Notes under the pieces: model-generated | The model's input: only the letters and a program-made list of their open reading frames with translations | Databases searched by the model: none | What the model was told of the DNA's origin: nothing | NCBI GenBank assembly: GCA_033964015.1 | Contig: JAWWUD010000113.1 | Location: 310,001-374,000, forward strand | DNA from: Scolanthus callimorphus | Lineage: Eukaryota > Cnidaria > Anthozoa > Actiniaria > Edwardsiidae | Direction: 5' to 3' | DNA: 64,000 nucleotides | In this document: piece after piece, positions 1 through 11,998 of the stretch | How the letters are laid out: every line of letters begins with the position of its first letter | Position numbering within the stretch: position 1 is the first letter of the stretch | Program-made: the position numbers and the translations under genes

Positions 1-560
1 GACTCAGAGTAACGTCGACCGAAAACCCTCGAGCCCGGCGTCGTTCATCGAAAAACCGTAAGTCCGTTCCATTTATTCTTCCACCGTAAGAAAAATCTGG
101 CACAATCTAACTCAAAGCCGGACGCGTGGAATTTACAAAGAAGTATTGTTCTCTACAACTGGAGAAAACATTTGAATTACAAGCCAGAAATTTGGTCCGT
201 CGGCCAGTGAAAGAAGTCAATGCAATATAGTGGAAAATCACCTATGTATATCATTGCCATTGTTTTATTCAATCCATTGCTCTACTACATTACATTATTG
301 CCTTTGCACGTGTTGCTACTGAGAAAACTTTGTCAGTGACTCATAACTTTATTATCTATAATAAACCGCATTAGAAGTATTTTTGCAAAATGAGCGACAG
401 TTTTAGGCGATACGTTGCCTAAAACTGTAACCAATCAGACTACCGATACAGGCTTTAGCGAAACTGCAGTCGTCGAAAACACTTTAACTGAAGAAAGGAA
501 CTCGAACTTAATTTTGAACCTCATTTTGACGAAGCCGAAGCACCTACCCGAGCACGCACC
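1..560 (+). other. Leader of the BEL/Pao element, no gene seen
   Basis: No ORF of note lies before the gag start at 561. No match to the 3' LTR termini is visible here, so the window probably begins inside the element downstream of its 5' LTR. This would make the stretch the primer-binding site and untranslated leader. Confidence 0.4.
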
Positions 561-2019
561 ATGACGGAAAAAGGTTTTGAGTTTACAAAGGAACTTAGAG
601 CAAAAACCGCAAAAGCCGCCAAAAATAACTTGGATGACTTACTGAATGCATTTCGCGCATATTTGGTTTCGGCAAGCAGAAAAGAAGAGATAAGAGCTGA
701 ACTACAAAAATACATCCTTTGCGCAAACAATGCGACTCAGAAGTTTGACGATTGGTACGAGTTCGTAAGAGAAACGCCAGAATCCCAAATAGTAGAAGAG
801 TGCCAGCTTGATATTCACAGAACTATCGAAGAGGCCACGCACGTAGCAAACCAAAATATTAGAGATATCTGTGAGCATCAAGTTGACACGCTGTCAATTG
901 CTTCCGCGACGTCACGCTCGTCACGAAAGTCGGGAAGGAGTTCAAAGAGTTCCAAATCAACAAAAGAAACTTTGATTGACGTCCGAGCAAAACGCGCCGC
1001 TTTGGAAGAAAAAATCAAACATAGCGATGCCATTCTAGAGCAGGAACAGAAACTAGCTAACCTAAGATTAAAACAACAATTAGACGTAACAAAAGCAAAG
1101 GAAGCCATATACGAAGAAGCTGTTTCGCTAGAAGATTTTGCTGAATTGGGGGTTTGCCAACTGAAAGGGATAACATAATGGAACGATTTATAAATACCCA
1201 ACCCAGTGAGCCCGTTATCGCTTATCCTCCACAAAGCCTTATATCTCCCGTAGCAACTACAAGCGCAGAACCCAACCTATCATCGGTAATATCTCAGCCG
1301 AATTATAGTACCCCGGCTTACACTCAACAACAAAGGCCGTTCGCAGCTAATACACTCGTGACCTTTACAACCCCTCAAGTAGCTGATAATCGCACGATAA
1401 TTAGTCAGTCTCAATTATTCCCATCGCCAGCATTTCCTATCATGAGTTCTAACGCGCAAGAATTTACACCCCAAAGCTCCACATCCGTAATGTATCAGCA
1501 AATACAACCGACAACGTCACGCCATTACAGCGCGTTACCTACTCCACCAACGTCACACAATTACAGCGCGTTACCTACTCAACCAACGTCACATAATTAC
1601 AGCGCGTTACCCAGTCACGGTGTCACGCAATATTACACACCACCCCCGCAAACAGATAGTGTCACGCAAATAGCCGAAGCCCTTGCCAAAGTCACGCAAC
1701 TCCAGCGCCTTCCCCAGCAAAACCAGATGTTTTTACAGGCGAAGAACCAGAGACAAATTCTTCATTTGGGAAACGGCTTTTGACGCTTTGATAGACTCTG
1801 CGCCAGTAAGCGCGCAGCAAAAGCTTTATTTACTTTATCAACATCTTGGCGGAAAGGCAAAATTAGCTGTCGAACAATTACAATACATGGTTGGCGCGAA
1901 TCCTGAAGAAGCGTACCGCGAATCTAGGACAAAGCTAAAGCATCGTTTTGGACGCCCAGATATTATAGCTACCGAATTCGAAACAAAATTAGCGATTGGC
2001 CAAAGATCGCAAATAACGA
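561..2019 (+). pseudogene. BEL/Pao gag, N-terminal part, frameshifted
   Basis: The first 205 codons give a charged, coiled-coil-like protein with a Ser/Lys-rich hinge (about residues 110-135) and an Arg/Glu/Lys helix after it. The frame changes near the G-run at 1147-1151 into a Pro/Ser/Gln-rich linker (to 1783). It changes again near 1750-1765 into a globular domain containing WETAFDALID, KLYLLYQHLGGKAK and KLKHRFGRPD. That last domain matches the DUF1759-type Gag domain of BEL/Pao elements as I know it. The gene is cut at 2019 by the LINE insertion and resumes at 5193. Its role would be to form the retroelement particle. Confidence 0.75.
1524..1613 (+). repeat. 36-bp in-frame tandem repeat in gag linker, about 2.5 copies
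   Basis: A 36-bp unit encodes YSALPT(P/Q)PTSHN and is repeated with very few changes, in frame with the Pro/Ser/Gln-rich linker. It is probably a replication-slippage expansion inside a disordered region. Confidence 0.75.
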
Positions 2020-2172
2020 GATAGATAGATAGCTTTATTAAAATTTCCTTGGCAGCCATAAAGCTGAATACCGGAAAATTTACATAAAATATACAAATAA
2101 ATAAAATACTATATACAAGAATGATAATAAAAGGTTTAAAAACTAGTTAAGTACAATAAAAATTCGAAATAT

Positions 2173-4094
2173 TTACATCTTAGCCGCGTTGTGGATAATA
2201 AAACTTGTTCGAAACCGTGCCGTTTTGCACAGAGGCAAATTAAAAGTGCGGTTACGCCTCAAACGGTTGCAATTATTACGAGTCGGTAAAAGGTTGTGCA
2301 ACTTATGGTTACTATCTTGGTGTATTTCATTAAAGAGTCGCTCACTTAGTAGTTGCCTTCTATCATTGAGAGACACTAGACCAGTCGCCCCTAGGGCATC
2401 GCTATAGCTCCAATCAGGGAACATGATTCGTAAGGCGCGCCGCTGAACGCTCTCCAGCTCTTTAGAGAGATACGCTGGTAAACTACTATGAAATACAGGG
2501 CAGGCGTATTCCAGGATAGGACGAATACAGGTTATATAGAAGCACAACAGCTCGCTTGTATCGGCGTTAGCGCGCTTAAACTGCCTAAGCAGGTAGAGCC
2601 TCGATGCTGCTTTCTTCATGACTTCACTAATGTGGTCGTTCCACTTAAGATTATCTGATATTGTTAGGCCCAGCAACTTTGCTTTCTTAACGACTTCTAT
2701 GTTCTTATTATTAACCTGGACAGGCTGGAACTCAGTAGGGGAAGTCGAGAAACAGATCTGCAGTTCTTTGCATTTGGCCTCGTTTAGCACGAAACGGTCG
2801 GACTTAGTTTGTCGTACTAAACTCGTCTACAGCTACCTGAGTTCTACTTGCTTCTCCCTTGTGCACAGTCTCGGCGATCGTGGTATCATCAACATACTTC
2901 CAAAGGCTGATCCCCCCGACTTGGATGTCATTAATCATAATGACAAATAACCATGGACCAAGTTTGGTCCCTTGAGGGACGCCGGCCGGGATGCGCTCCC
3001 ACTCCGAGTAGCAATCTTGCGCTAGTTTTACTCTTTGTTCCCTGTCCGTTAGGAAGTCTGCGATCCACTGAACAGTCCAGTCTGGCATATCATACTCTCT
3101 GAGTTTCTCTAGAAGGATCCAGTGGTCGATGAGGTCAAAGGCCTTTTTGAAGTCGAACAACACTACACGCACCGCTGAACCATTTCCGTCCGTGTCTTTA
3201 TACCAATTGTGGAGCATGCTAATTAACGCATGCGTGGTACATGAGCCTGGTATTGTACCATACTGATTCCTATCGATCTTCTTTAAAACAGCAGGCTTGA
3301 CCTGTCTCTCCACAACGAAATCTTCAGCCACCTTCAAGAGTACAGGGTTAGAGATATTGGTCGAAGGTGTTTGTTGACGTCTAACACTGGTGTCTGTTTA
3401 GGAATGGGAGTGATGTCGGCTTTCTTCCAGGACTTAGGGAGACGGCGCTCTTGATACGAAGTGTTGAGTAAGTCAGCTACAGGAGAAGCCAGAAGGTCCG
3501 CGTTGTCTTTAAGGAGCCAGGCAGGGATACAATCTGGACCCGATGCCTTATTTGGATTTAACGCAAGCAGTTTAGTGATGACTGCGTACTCCGAGATTGA
3601 TATGACGTCATGATTGAGTGCGCCAACGTGCGCACTCACTTGAGGGGTGAGAGGGGTAAACACACTCATCGGTGATAAGAATTCTTCATTAATAAGGTTC
3701 GCTAAGAATTCTGAGCTCGGAGAGGTTCCGTCTGCATTGTCCACAATGTGTTTGAAATCGACAAGAGGGTTCGGCCGCGTTAATTTGGAAAATCCGCTGA
3801 GCTTTTTAACCTCTTTCCACCAGACTCCCGGCTTGCATGTTTGAGTTCTTTCACTTTCGCCTCATAGTACCTGGCACGACACGCCTTCCTGTCTCGATTA
3901 ACACGGTTCCTAAGCTCACGGTAATCCACCATGTTACCGCTGGCCAACGCCTTCTGACGACGGTGGATCAAGCTCTTTAGGGAGTCGTTTACCCACGGTG
4001 CTTCGTTTACCACAACGGTTTTCTGTTTTAAAGGCATGATAGTATTCATCCCGTAGCAATGGCTTTTTCGAAGATTTGTGTTTTCTCCTCGCAT
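2173..4094 (-). pseudogene. LINE reverse transcriptase, broken into four frames
   Basis: Four overlapping minus-strand ORFs (4094-3780, 3744-3334, 3337-2804, 2790-2173) together cover the RT. Visible blocks are NPNKASGPDCIPAWLLK (palm entry), VVLFDFKKAFDLIDH (first catalytic Asp), GVPQGTKLGPWLFVIMIND, and KYVDDTTI, which holds the YVDD active site. Then come LLGLTISDNLKWNDH and a C-terminal LRRFKRAN-like region typical of CR1/L2/Jockey RTs. At least three frame changes make it non-functional. It lies downstream of the endonuclease at 4046-5107 in the same element. Confidence 0.85.
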
Positions 4095-5107
4095 GTCTCC
4101 TTGTTTCGAACCAGTTCTGCTATGTTGACTTCCTTTATGTACGAGCTCATTGCGATCTTATTAGACGCCCGTAGATCCCTGGATAGTATGGTTTGTTTGG
4201 CCTTGCGTTGGTTGCAGCGAGATACAGGCTGAAGCTCGACCGTGGCGTGATCGGACAGACCGAAAGCTGGGCGCTTGATAGGATCCTTATAATACTCCTT
4301 CATGTTGGTGAAAATCGGGTCCAGGGTACGGTTTCCGCGCGTGGGGAACTTGACAATTTGTTTAAGTTTAAAGGCGTTCTTAAACCTCGAAGTATCCAAC
4401 CTGTTGAAGTCCCCGGCGATGAGAATTCCACAACTAGGGAAGCGGGTTTCGATGATGGACATGGACTCGTAGAGATAATTTAAAATCTCAGAGTCTGAGG
4501 CGCCTTTGTCCGTTTGTGGATGATAAACATTGCCAATGATAATACTTAGTATTCCCCTAGGGAGCCGCGAAGGTCGGATTTGGAGCCAGAGAACCTCAAA
4601 TCTATCGTCACACAGGTCGTTTAGGACCTGAAATTTGATCTCATTTTTGACGTAGATGCAAACGCCTCCGTGTAGATCTTTTATTCTGTCTCTCCGAATC
4701 AAATTGTACCCAGAAATGCCGACAACATTATCGTGAATATGATCGCGCAACCAAGTTTCTGTGATGCAAACTAGGTCGAAATTTGCATTCGTGGTAGCTT
4801 CTCGAACTTCGTCTATCTTAGGAGCGAGTGACATCACATTGGATAGCATCAAAGATGGGACAAACACATTCGGTGATCCGGAGCTGCTCCTTGGATTGAC
4901 CACAACACAATTAGATCCAGTATGAGATAAACGAGGGCGTCTGGATGGAGCGACACGCTCGACTTGTCGTGGTTCAGCAACGCTGATCGGATAACTGCGT
5001 TCGAGTTCTCTCTGCCTGACGAGCTTCCCGGCTCTTTTCCCGCGGAACTGTATCCACGAGTGTTTCCTGGTAGGAATGGAAGGGTTTTGGAGATTGTTTG
5101 CACCCAT
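4046..5107 (-). pseudogene. LINE endonuclease domain (EEP/AP-endonuclease family)
   Basis: This 353-codon ORF has a basic N-terminal tail. The endonuclease/exonuclease/phosphatase fold starts around residue 85 (LMLSNVMSLAPKIDEV) and continues with VCITETWL (catalytic Glu), GGVCIYV, GILIAGDFNR (catalytic Asp-x-Asn) and GLSDHATVEL (catalytic Asp-His). These are the expected active-site blocks of the nuclease that nicks target DNA for target-primed reverse transcription. The frame is lost after residue 353 and continues in other frames toward the RT. The domain itself looks intact. Confidence 0.85.
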
Positions 5108-5192
5108 TAATGTCGATTAAACGTTTAAAACACGATAATTTCTAGAGAGAGGCTAAAATGCAGCCATGCACGGCGCAGTACAATCAATAATC

Positions 5193-6058
5193 AACGATGG
5201 GAAAGGGTTGCGCGAATTTAGCGACTTTTTGCAGCAAGTGGAAATCGCAAGCGCACACATGCCAGCTCTAAAAATCTATGAATTCCCTTCAAAGCTACAG
5301 TCCCTAGTAGATAAACCCCCGGGTGGTTCAGTACCAAATGGTCTACTCAGGTGCAGAAATTGCAACAACAAAAAGGGTATAATGCATTTCCAAGCTTCAA
5401 GGATTTAGTAACAGAAGTAAATTTCCATGCTGAGCGCATGAACATTCCACAACTTGCGCGTACACCACGACAGCCTGCAAACCCACCTGCTATGCCTGCG
5501 CGCCGCAAGCCGCAAGAGCGCACAAATGTGTTTTTTTTTTCAACAAAGGCTGAACCGCAAAGGCAACAGCAAAACCAAGAGAAACAAGCACCGCCAGACA
5601 AACAGAGCGAACAGTCATGTTTATATCACGAAACAAAGTCGCACACCCTGAATGAATGCAAGAAATTCCGGGAGCTTCCCATAGAGGAACGGCGCGAATT
5701 TTTTAAAACAAACAAGTTGTGCTTTAAGTGCGGAATAGCGAACAAACATATCGCTAAGGACTGCAAGGAGACTCCTCCTCCTTGTGATGTTTGTAACAAA
5801 AGGCATTTAACCGCACTACACGACGAAAGAAGCCCTACTACTCCACCCACAACTCCTAGTGCCCCAGAATCATCAACAACATGCACACAAGTGTGCGGAG
5901 GGGAGGAATCCAGTAGGTCGTGCGCGCGGATAGTTCTCGTACAGCTCACACACGAGACACAGCCTGACAACAAATTGCTTACATACGCAGTTCTCGACGA
6001 TCAGTCCACGGATGTGTTTATCACGGACTCGCAAGTTAAAAGTCTCAGCGCCTGAGCT
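5193..6058 (+). pseudogene. BEL/Pao gag C-terminus with zinc knuckles and aspartic protease start
   Basis: Coding resumes past the LINE with GKGLREFSDFLQQVEIA, a typical BEL gag stretch, and changes frame near 5340 into the ORF at 5351-6055. That ORF has a basic Pro-rich linker and two Cys/His clusters (CLYHETKSHTLNEC and CFKCGIANKHIAKDC), followed by CDVCNKRHLTALH. These are nucleic-acid-binding knuckles. Near the end, YAVLDDQSTDVFI is the position where BEL/Pao proteases carry their catalytic Asp. The frame then shifts at about 6040. Confidence 0.75.
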
Positions 6059-6670
6059 CGACCTAAAAGTAAATACTATAGTCGGGCATAACACCATTCG
6101 CACCAAAAAGGTCACTAGTCTTCACATACAAGACACCGACAACAAACACGCGCAAATCAGAATTCCATATCCATACACGCGCGAGTACATCCCGGCCGCA
6201 CACAGCGACATCGCAAGTCCTGACGTAGCTAAGCAATGGAGTCACCTTGCGCCCATCGCCGATCAGATCGCCTATAGACCTGACATCGACATTGGCCTGC
6301 TCATCGGTCGGAATGTTCCCGCAGCCTTCCAGCCAATTGACGTAATCTCAGGTGGCCCCGAGGAGCCCTGGGCCGAGCAATACAAGTTTGGTTGGACCGT
6401 GATTGGTCGAGTTTGTAAGAATGGAGATGATCAAGATAACGTGACTCGTGTAAATTGCGTGACCGTAGAAAGAGAAGCGTTACTCGAGCGTGACTCCTCC
6501 AGAACTCCCAACGTCCATCCACCCTTTGTCCATCCAATCACATCAAAGGACATCACCAGCCCTCTACAAGTGCGCCAGATGATGGAGCTTGATTACACTG
6601 AGCTAAGCCACAACCGGAAGGTACAAGGAGAGGAAAAGGTCGAGTCTATGGAAGACATCAAATTCAGTAA
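6012..6670 (+). pseudogene. BEL/Pao protease to RT linker (A17 peptidase-type region)
   Basis: The ORF continues the protease in a new frame (VNTIVGHNTIRTKKV, then IGLLIGRNVPAAFQP and EQYKFGWTVIGRVC). These blocks are characteristic of the Pao A17-type region that lies before RT. The ORF runs up to the exact left border of the DIRS-like insertion at 6671. The same sentence of protein resumes at 12078 on the far side in the compatible phase. Confidence 0.7.
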
Positions 6671-6862
6671 TATTTTCATTGAGTAATTACGCCGCAAAGT
6701 CTCGAAAGGTGTGGGTTGCATAACCCTATTGTGTAACAGAGTTTTGTTTATTAAAAGACGCATTCCTTTGACAACTCTCGTCTTATTTAACGGAACCCTG
6801 ACATTGAATCAGGGCCTTTTCACTTAGAAGATACGTGAGCCGGTGAGTCACTAGTAGATTTC
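6671..6862 (+). repeat. Terminal repeat A1 of the DIRS-like element
   Basis: This 192-bp sequence starts TATTTTCATTGAGTAATTAC and reappears almost unchanged at 11733-11924 (A2). It marks the left end of the element exactly, just after the BEL codon series that breaks off at 6670. Confidence 0.9.
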
Positions 6863-7044
6863 TTTTTAGTTTCACGTTGCTACGTCGCCTCAGCCTATAC
6901 TCTCATTTTGTGTTAATTCCCTAGGTTTTAGGGACATCGTAGCCGTAGCCTTATGTTTTCTCTTACGGTGTAAGTATTCTCGCCTCAAAAGTTCCTTTAG
7001 CTTACATATTTCATTCCATTTCCAGATAAGCGTACTTCTTTATC

Positions 7045-8711
7045 ATGGCTGTCCCGCGTGAGCCTGCGGCAGCAGAATTGGCCGCCTTGGCAGATCCTGC
7101 CCCAGCAGTTGCTGTTCCAGATGTACCCGCCGACCCGCTTGTTCCGGCCGCTGCTGGGATCATTGAACCGGCGAGAGAAGGAAACGAGGTAAAAAATGTT
7201 TTCAATTTATACTATTTTAGTTTCGTGCATAGTAACTCCCCTATCGTGCATAGTCGTTTCGTCAATCGTTTGTTTACTGTGTGACTATGTTGTCGGCTCG
7301 TGCGTCGAGCCCTAAATTGGACTTATTCAAAATGCCTCTATATGTTGTCGGCTCGTGCGTCGAGCCCTAAATTGGACTTATTCAAAATGCCTCTATATGT
7401 TGTCGGCTCGTGGGTCGAGCCCTAAATTGGACTTATTCAAAATGCCTCTATATGTTGTCGGCTCGTGCGTCGAGCCTAAATTGGACTTATTCAAAATGCC
7501 TCTATATGTTGTCGGCTCGTGTGTCGAGCCCTAAATTGGACTTATTCAAAATGCCTCTATACATTGTTGGCGCGTGTGTCTAGCCTTACATGGATTTATT
7601 TGAAATACATTGTTTACTGGGTGGCAAGCCCTAAATCAGATTTCTTCAAATATGTAATGCACGCACTGTTGGCTCGTGTGTCGAAGCCTTAAGCTGTGTC
7701 ACGATTTTAGCACACTTTTGCTGATGTAATACACGTAAATAACTGGATAGTCTAAATATTAATCTAGGTTTGTTAAGTAGCCCTTTATCTACAAGTTATC
7801 ATGATTGTAGGCTTTATGGACCTGTTATATAGCGGATGGAAACGGATTGCAACAACGAGTTTTCGAACTCTGCTCAGGATGACAGTTAAAAGTTTCAAAC
7901 AAGATTTTAAGTTTTTAAACTCCTAACCAAAATTTTGCTTATGAATTAGACGTTTTGCCACTAAAACTTGCCTCCATTGCCCGTTAGTCTATACCAAGTG
8001 ATATAAGCGATTTCGGGTTTATTACATACAAATATAGAGCTCTATTTACAATTTACTCAAATGACCGTGACGCATGTTGGTTACAGCATGAGAAACCTAT
8101 GTATAACGGATGTATACCACAGGTAGACCATGTTGCATTGGGCCTGGAGCAATTGCTTGTTTTCCATCTTTTTTTTTTTTTTTTTTTTTTCTTTTCCCCA
8201 GCTCGAAGATATCAGAAAAGAGCTAAAACTACTTAAGGCCTTAGCCGACGATAAGTCAGTTGACACGGCCCTCACAAATACAAGAGCACTACTTCGCCGT
8301 CCAGCGCAACTATTTGACCCTCATGCCACGCTAGCATCCCTGGAAAATCTTTGCAATGTGGCGAGGCAAAAGGGGCATGACAAGGCGAATAGATTCTCCA
8401 TCATCTTGCGCCAAACCAGAAGTCTTGTGGGCACTCCGGCATCTTTCCAGCGGATTCTCCTTAACCTCATCGGATCGGAGGAGGACATTGCAGTGTCCAA
8501 AGAAATTACTAAAGCCCTTAAGCAATCTCCTCCTCCGATCCCTCCGCCATTGGGTCTACCCAGACCTGCCAGCTACTCTCCTACAGCGCCCCCCGGGGCA
8601 CCTGCTACAATTGTGGCCGTCAGGGCCATTTTTCTAGAGATTGCTGGATGCCCAGAAGCAACCGTGGACCCTACAATAGAAGAGGCGCTGGCGGTAGGAA
8701 ATGAGCGCTAA
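7045..8711 (+). pseudogene. Gag-like ORF of the DIRS-like element, two exons, CCHC knuckle
   Basis: Exon 1 (7045-7188) encodes an Ala/Pro/Val-rich start, MAVPREPAAAELAA. A GT donor at 7189 and a poly-T/CAG acceptor ending at 8201 define a 1013-bp intron. Exon 2 (from 8202) continues in phase with LEDIRKELKLLKALADD and a helical region. Near the C-run at 8588-8598 the frame slips. In the alternative frame a CX2CX4HX4C zinc knuckle (CYNCGRQGHFSRDC) follows, with an Arg/Gly tail and a TGA near 8703. The order (helical domain, Pro-rich linker, knuckle) fits a retroelement Gag that packages RNA. Confidence 0.6.
7286..7560 (+). repeat. 55-bp tandem repeat, five copies, inside the gag intron
   Basis: The unit begins TATGTTGTCGGCTCGTGCGT and is repeated five times with one or two substitutions and one single-base deletion. 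Degenerate extra copies follow to about 7700. The whole array sits in the intron of the DIRS-like gag ORF. The remaining intron (to 8201) holds no gene that I can see. Confidence 0.9.
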
Positions 8712-9173
8712 TCATGCATAATTTATCGTTACATGTATTTGAGTATTCATTTCTTCTTTGATTCATTAATAAAATCCATGGCATATTATTATATGTTCCC
8801 TCTTTGTTTCTACAATTTATTATTCTCCATTATCCTATATCCGGGGTTACATGTATGGCAATTTTAGGGGTCTCTCCTTAAAAAATCTCTTTTTTTTTGG
8901 CACACCTTTCCCCTTCTCAGTCTGCTCCCTCTTCTAGATAGTCAGTTTTCACAGTTATCCTTTTTAAGTACTCATTATCCTAGTCGCGCCAATATGGGTT
9001 ATCTTATAGATACCCTTTAATTCATCCTCGATGAGTTTTTGGCCCGACTTGGTTAGTGGGGACGTTCCCTATATAATTTTCAGCTTAGTTTTATGTGTTC
9101 ATTTTTTGGTCTTCCAGCCATTAAGACCCGTTTCTCGATCCTTCGCAGGAATTTTTAAGATTTTGCGCTACAC

Positions 9174-9640
9174 ATGTCACACAACTTACCAAGCCTACCT
9201 TATGGTGTAAATAGGGAAAGCAACCCCACTAGCTGGGTCGGGCCAATGCCATCACTTCAATTGGTAGCCATAGGTGCTGTTTTCGCATCCCCATCCATAC
9301 TGCAGTTTCGGGACCCGGATCATTTCACCGCGGGAAACTTTTCCAATCATCTTCCATAATGGGAACAGATATGCGTGGACTTTAACCATAGGGAGTTCGT
9401 GCTATCTATAATCCGTGATGGTGTTTATATTACGGATTTTTTCACACCATTTGAGGGAACATTTCAAGGAAAATTCTATCAGTCACCTCCCTCCTAGTAT
9501 GCATTTCCCGAATTCACAGTCTTGCCGCCCTTTTTATGAATTCATCTCCCGTACTATAACTGTATAATGGACAGAATATCTAACGGCTCTTTAAACGTTA
9601 TCGGGCGGGTCGGTGTGGTAGAACCCCCATACCTCGTCAT
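9174..9640 (+). pseudogene. Remnant of DIRS-type reverse transcriptase N-terminal region
   Basis: The stretch reads, through one stop and a frame change, as FRDPDHFTAGNFSNHLP, FNHREFVLSIIRDGVYITDF, NGSLNVIGRVGVVEPPYLVM. This resembles the segment that leads into the RT palm in cnidarian DIRS elements, where a PPHLVMPL-type motif precedes the first RT block. After position 9640 the expected RT and RNase H cores, including any YxDD, are absent. The copy has probably lost its RT by deletion. The remaining bases to about 10140 hold no recognisable domain. Confidence 0.45.
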
Positions 9641-10141
9641 GCCTATTGGGAGAACGCGTATGTTTTTTCCCCATTCACACTCACGGCCCTCTTCTCAAGT
9701 ACCTTATAGCCTCTCAGCTGCGTTCATACACCCTTATCACCCCGGACATCTCCCAAGGAAATGTTGGTGGCCTCTCATCACACGGAATTATACAGCAGCG
9801 ATAAAGCTCGGCAACAAAGGCAGCAAATGCAGCAAATGCACCCTACTGTTCCCTTGTAAATTAAGTCACGTTGCGTGGATCGGGAAGCCCTTGCAATGGG
9901 ACTTCTGGGCTTTCCGTTTCATACAAATATAAATGAACGTCGACGTTTAATGTCAGCTTCTATCGTAGCACTCACTGACAATGTTTTTGTTTTTCCTATT
10001 ATCGACCGAGTCCTTTCTCTGTTTTACCCACAATAAATACAAGCAACACGTGTTCATTAGGTTGTGTTATGTTTATTTTTTATTTTATCTTTCCTTTCAC
10101 GCCCTATTTCTCACGCGGCGTTCACTTCCCTTTTCTTTTAG

Positions 10142-11490
10142 GCCTTGCCCCTAGTACCCAGAATTTGGGTCCAAGCGGTTCAATGCCCCGAGTGTAATTA
10201 TCCCAATGATGAGACATTTGCTTTCTGCCAGCGCTGTGGTTACAGACGAAAGGTACAACAAGAGGGGAACACAACAAAGATCCCCGTAAACCTTCAAGCC
10301 ATTGAGCTCAGACTCTCCAATCTGCGAGGGAAAAGCCGCAAGGAACCATATCAGAAACAAAAATCAAGTCTTCAAGCGGAATTTGAGCGTTTTTTGTGTT
10401 CCCTTCCTTCCGCCAAGTCTCTTGCTTCTGCCTCTCCCTTAGACATAACAAGATTCCTTGTCTATAAGGATAGTAAGGGAAAGACCAAGGTACACACTCC
10501 CAAGTGCAAATACTTGGGTCTACAGGGAAAAGCCGTTGCACATGCCCTAGCAGATTAGCAGCAGGCACAATAGACAATCTTATTGGGAAGTTAAGGTCTA
10601 TTTTTATTGAAGTTGGAAGGGGTGGCGAATGGAACAGCATGCTTGGCGTGGGAAACCCAGCGGCACACCACTCCGTCAAGCAGTACCTCTCCTCCGTTCG
10701 CGAAGAACAGGCTAGCGCCTTAGTCTCCCCTAAACAGGCTGTACCGATGTTTTTTGAAAAAATGGCAAAACTTTGCGCATACCTCAGATCGCAAGTCGTT
10801 TCCCCAAACTGCACCGCGCCCCAGCGTTATACATATGCACGAGATATGGCCTTCTTTTGTCTAGATTTCTATACAGGAGACAGGGGCTCTGATCTAGGCA
10901 GAGTATTCACGAAAGAAGTTGCACTCCTCCCGGACAAGCAGGGTTTTTTATTCCGTCACACTTTTGGAAAGACCCTTAGGGGTGGTGGGAAATTTAACAC
11001 CTTCCAGGTAAAGAAGTGTACAGACAAAAAGGTGTGTCCTGTGGCAGATTTAAACCTCTACATAAAGCTTTGCGACTTGATGGGTATTAACCTGAGGTAT
11101 GGCTATTTGTTCCGGGTATTAACCAGTAAAAGCGAGGTATCAGAAGACTCATTCGTTGGTTCGGCCATAGCAAACAGGCTCTCCTTACACTTAAAATCGG
11201 CGGGAATCGATAATGGCGAGACGATGCACAGCTTTAGAAGCGGGTGCTCCATTACTCTCTCGCTACTAGGAGTGTCTTATGAAGAAATAGCCAGGCATGT
11301 TGGTTGGGCGTCAATCGGCACTGCGGGATACTACACTCAAAAAGACAAAGTCATGAACGCTGGATCAACAGCCTCAACCCTAGCAGCTAGCACCGCCCCC
11401 TCCCTTGGCGAGGCGCCTACCGCCTCCACACTGGCTCGCCAATTTTCTGAGAAAAACGAACTTAAGGGCCTTTCTTTGGCCTTTCCTTGA
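10142..11490 (+). pseudogene. Tyrosine recombinase of the DIRS-like element, one frameshift
   Basis: A pyrimidine-rich tract and AG end at 10141, suggesting a splice acceptor. The first part has a zinc-ribbon pair (CPECNYPNDETFAFCQRCGY) and a helical N-terminal domain. Near 10525-10535 the frame changes into the ORF at 10504-11490. The catalytic domain shows HSFRSGCSITLSLLGVSYE (His-x-x-Arg), then HVGWASIGTAGYYTQ with the His/Trp and the nucleophile Tyr. It joins strands of a circular DNA intermediate into the target. The N-terminal catalytic Arg is probably in the TYARDMAFFCLDFYTGDRGSD region. The catalytic domain itself is uninterrupted. Confidence 0.8.
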
Positions 11491-11653
11491 AATTTTTTTA
11501 CTTTCACATTCCCCATTATATTGACTAGAGGATTTGGGTTTGTTTTTGTTTTTGTTTTTTCTGAGTTTTGGGAAAAGGTACCCTTTTGTGTGGGTCATTA
11601 GGTGAATAAGGTCTTGGCTGATACAAAGTGAAGCCGTAGGTAGCGTGATCCGA

Positions 11654-11732
11654 GGTCAACCCATCTCCCATAACTTAATCCCGCACGATCGAGACAATGA
11701 GCGGCCTGGTTACTTCAATGAAAATCGTTTAC
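11654..11732 (+). repeat. Internal repeat B1 of the DIRS-like element
   Basis: A 79-bp sequence starting GGTCAACCCATCTCCCATAA, repeated at 11999-12077 (B2). It is fused directly to A2, giving the B1-A2 junction used as template in DIRS/Ngaro replication models. Confidence 0.88.
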
Positions 11733-11924
11733 TATTTTCATTGAGTAATTACGCCGCAAAGTCTCGAAAGGTGTGGGTTGCATAACCCTATTGTGTAACA
11801 GAGTTTTGTTTATTAAAAGACGCATTCCTTTGACAACTCTCGTCTTATTTAACGGAACCCTGACATTGAATCAGGGCCTTTTCACTTAGAAGATACGTGA
11901 GCCGGTGAGTCACTAGTAGATTTC
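11733..11924 (+). repeat. Internal repeat A2 of the DIRS-like element
   Basis: Copy of the 192-bp A1 sequence at 6671-6862, placed between B1 and a 74-bp unique spacer (11925-11998). Confidence 0.9.
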
Positions 11925-11998
11925 GACCCACCCACCTCCCCTTCGGCGACGTAGCACACACCGCGTACTCCCGTCCGCCTCCAGCCGCTCATTACCTC

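Larger units (their letters stand above)
2020..5192 (-). mobile_element. CR1/L2-like non-LTR retrotransposon inserted in BEL gag
   Basis: Read on the minus strand, the element has an apurinic-type endonuclease, then a reverse transcriptase, then a short (ATCT)n tail at 2020-2033 preceded by an AATAAA signal. The sequence AACGA occurs at 2015-2019 and again at 5193-5197, directly outside both ends, and fits a short target-site duplication. No ORF1 is visible, so the copy is 5'-truncated or belongs to a type lacking it. The clade (CR1, L2 or Jockey-like) cannot be settled by eye. Confidence 0.85.

Noticed and set aside
5166..5192. BEL gag start at MHGAVQSI
   Set aside because: The BEL frame resumes only at the AACGA at 5193; the preceding bases belong to the 5' end of the LINE.
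10142..11490. Crypton element (recombinase only)
   Set aside because: The split direct repeats, gag-like ORF with a CCHC knuckle and RT remnant point to a DIRS/Ngaro-type retroelement.
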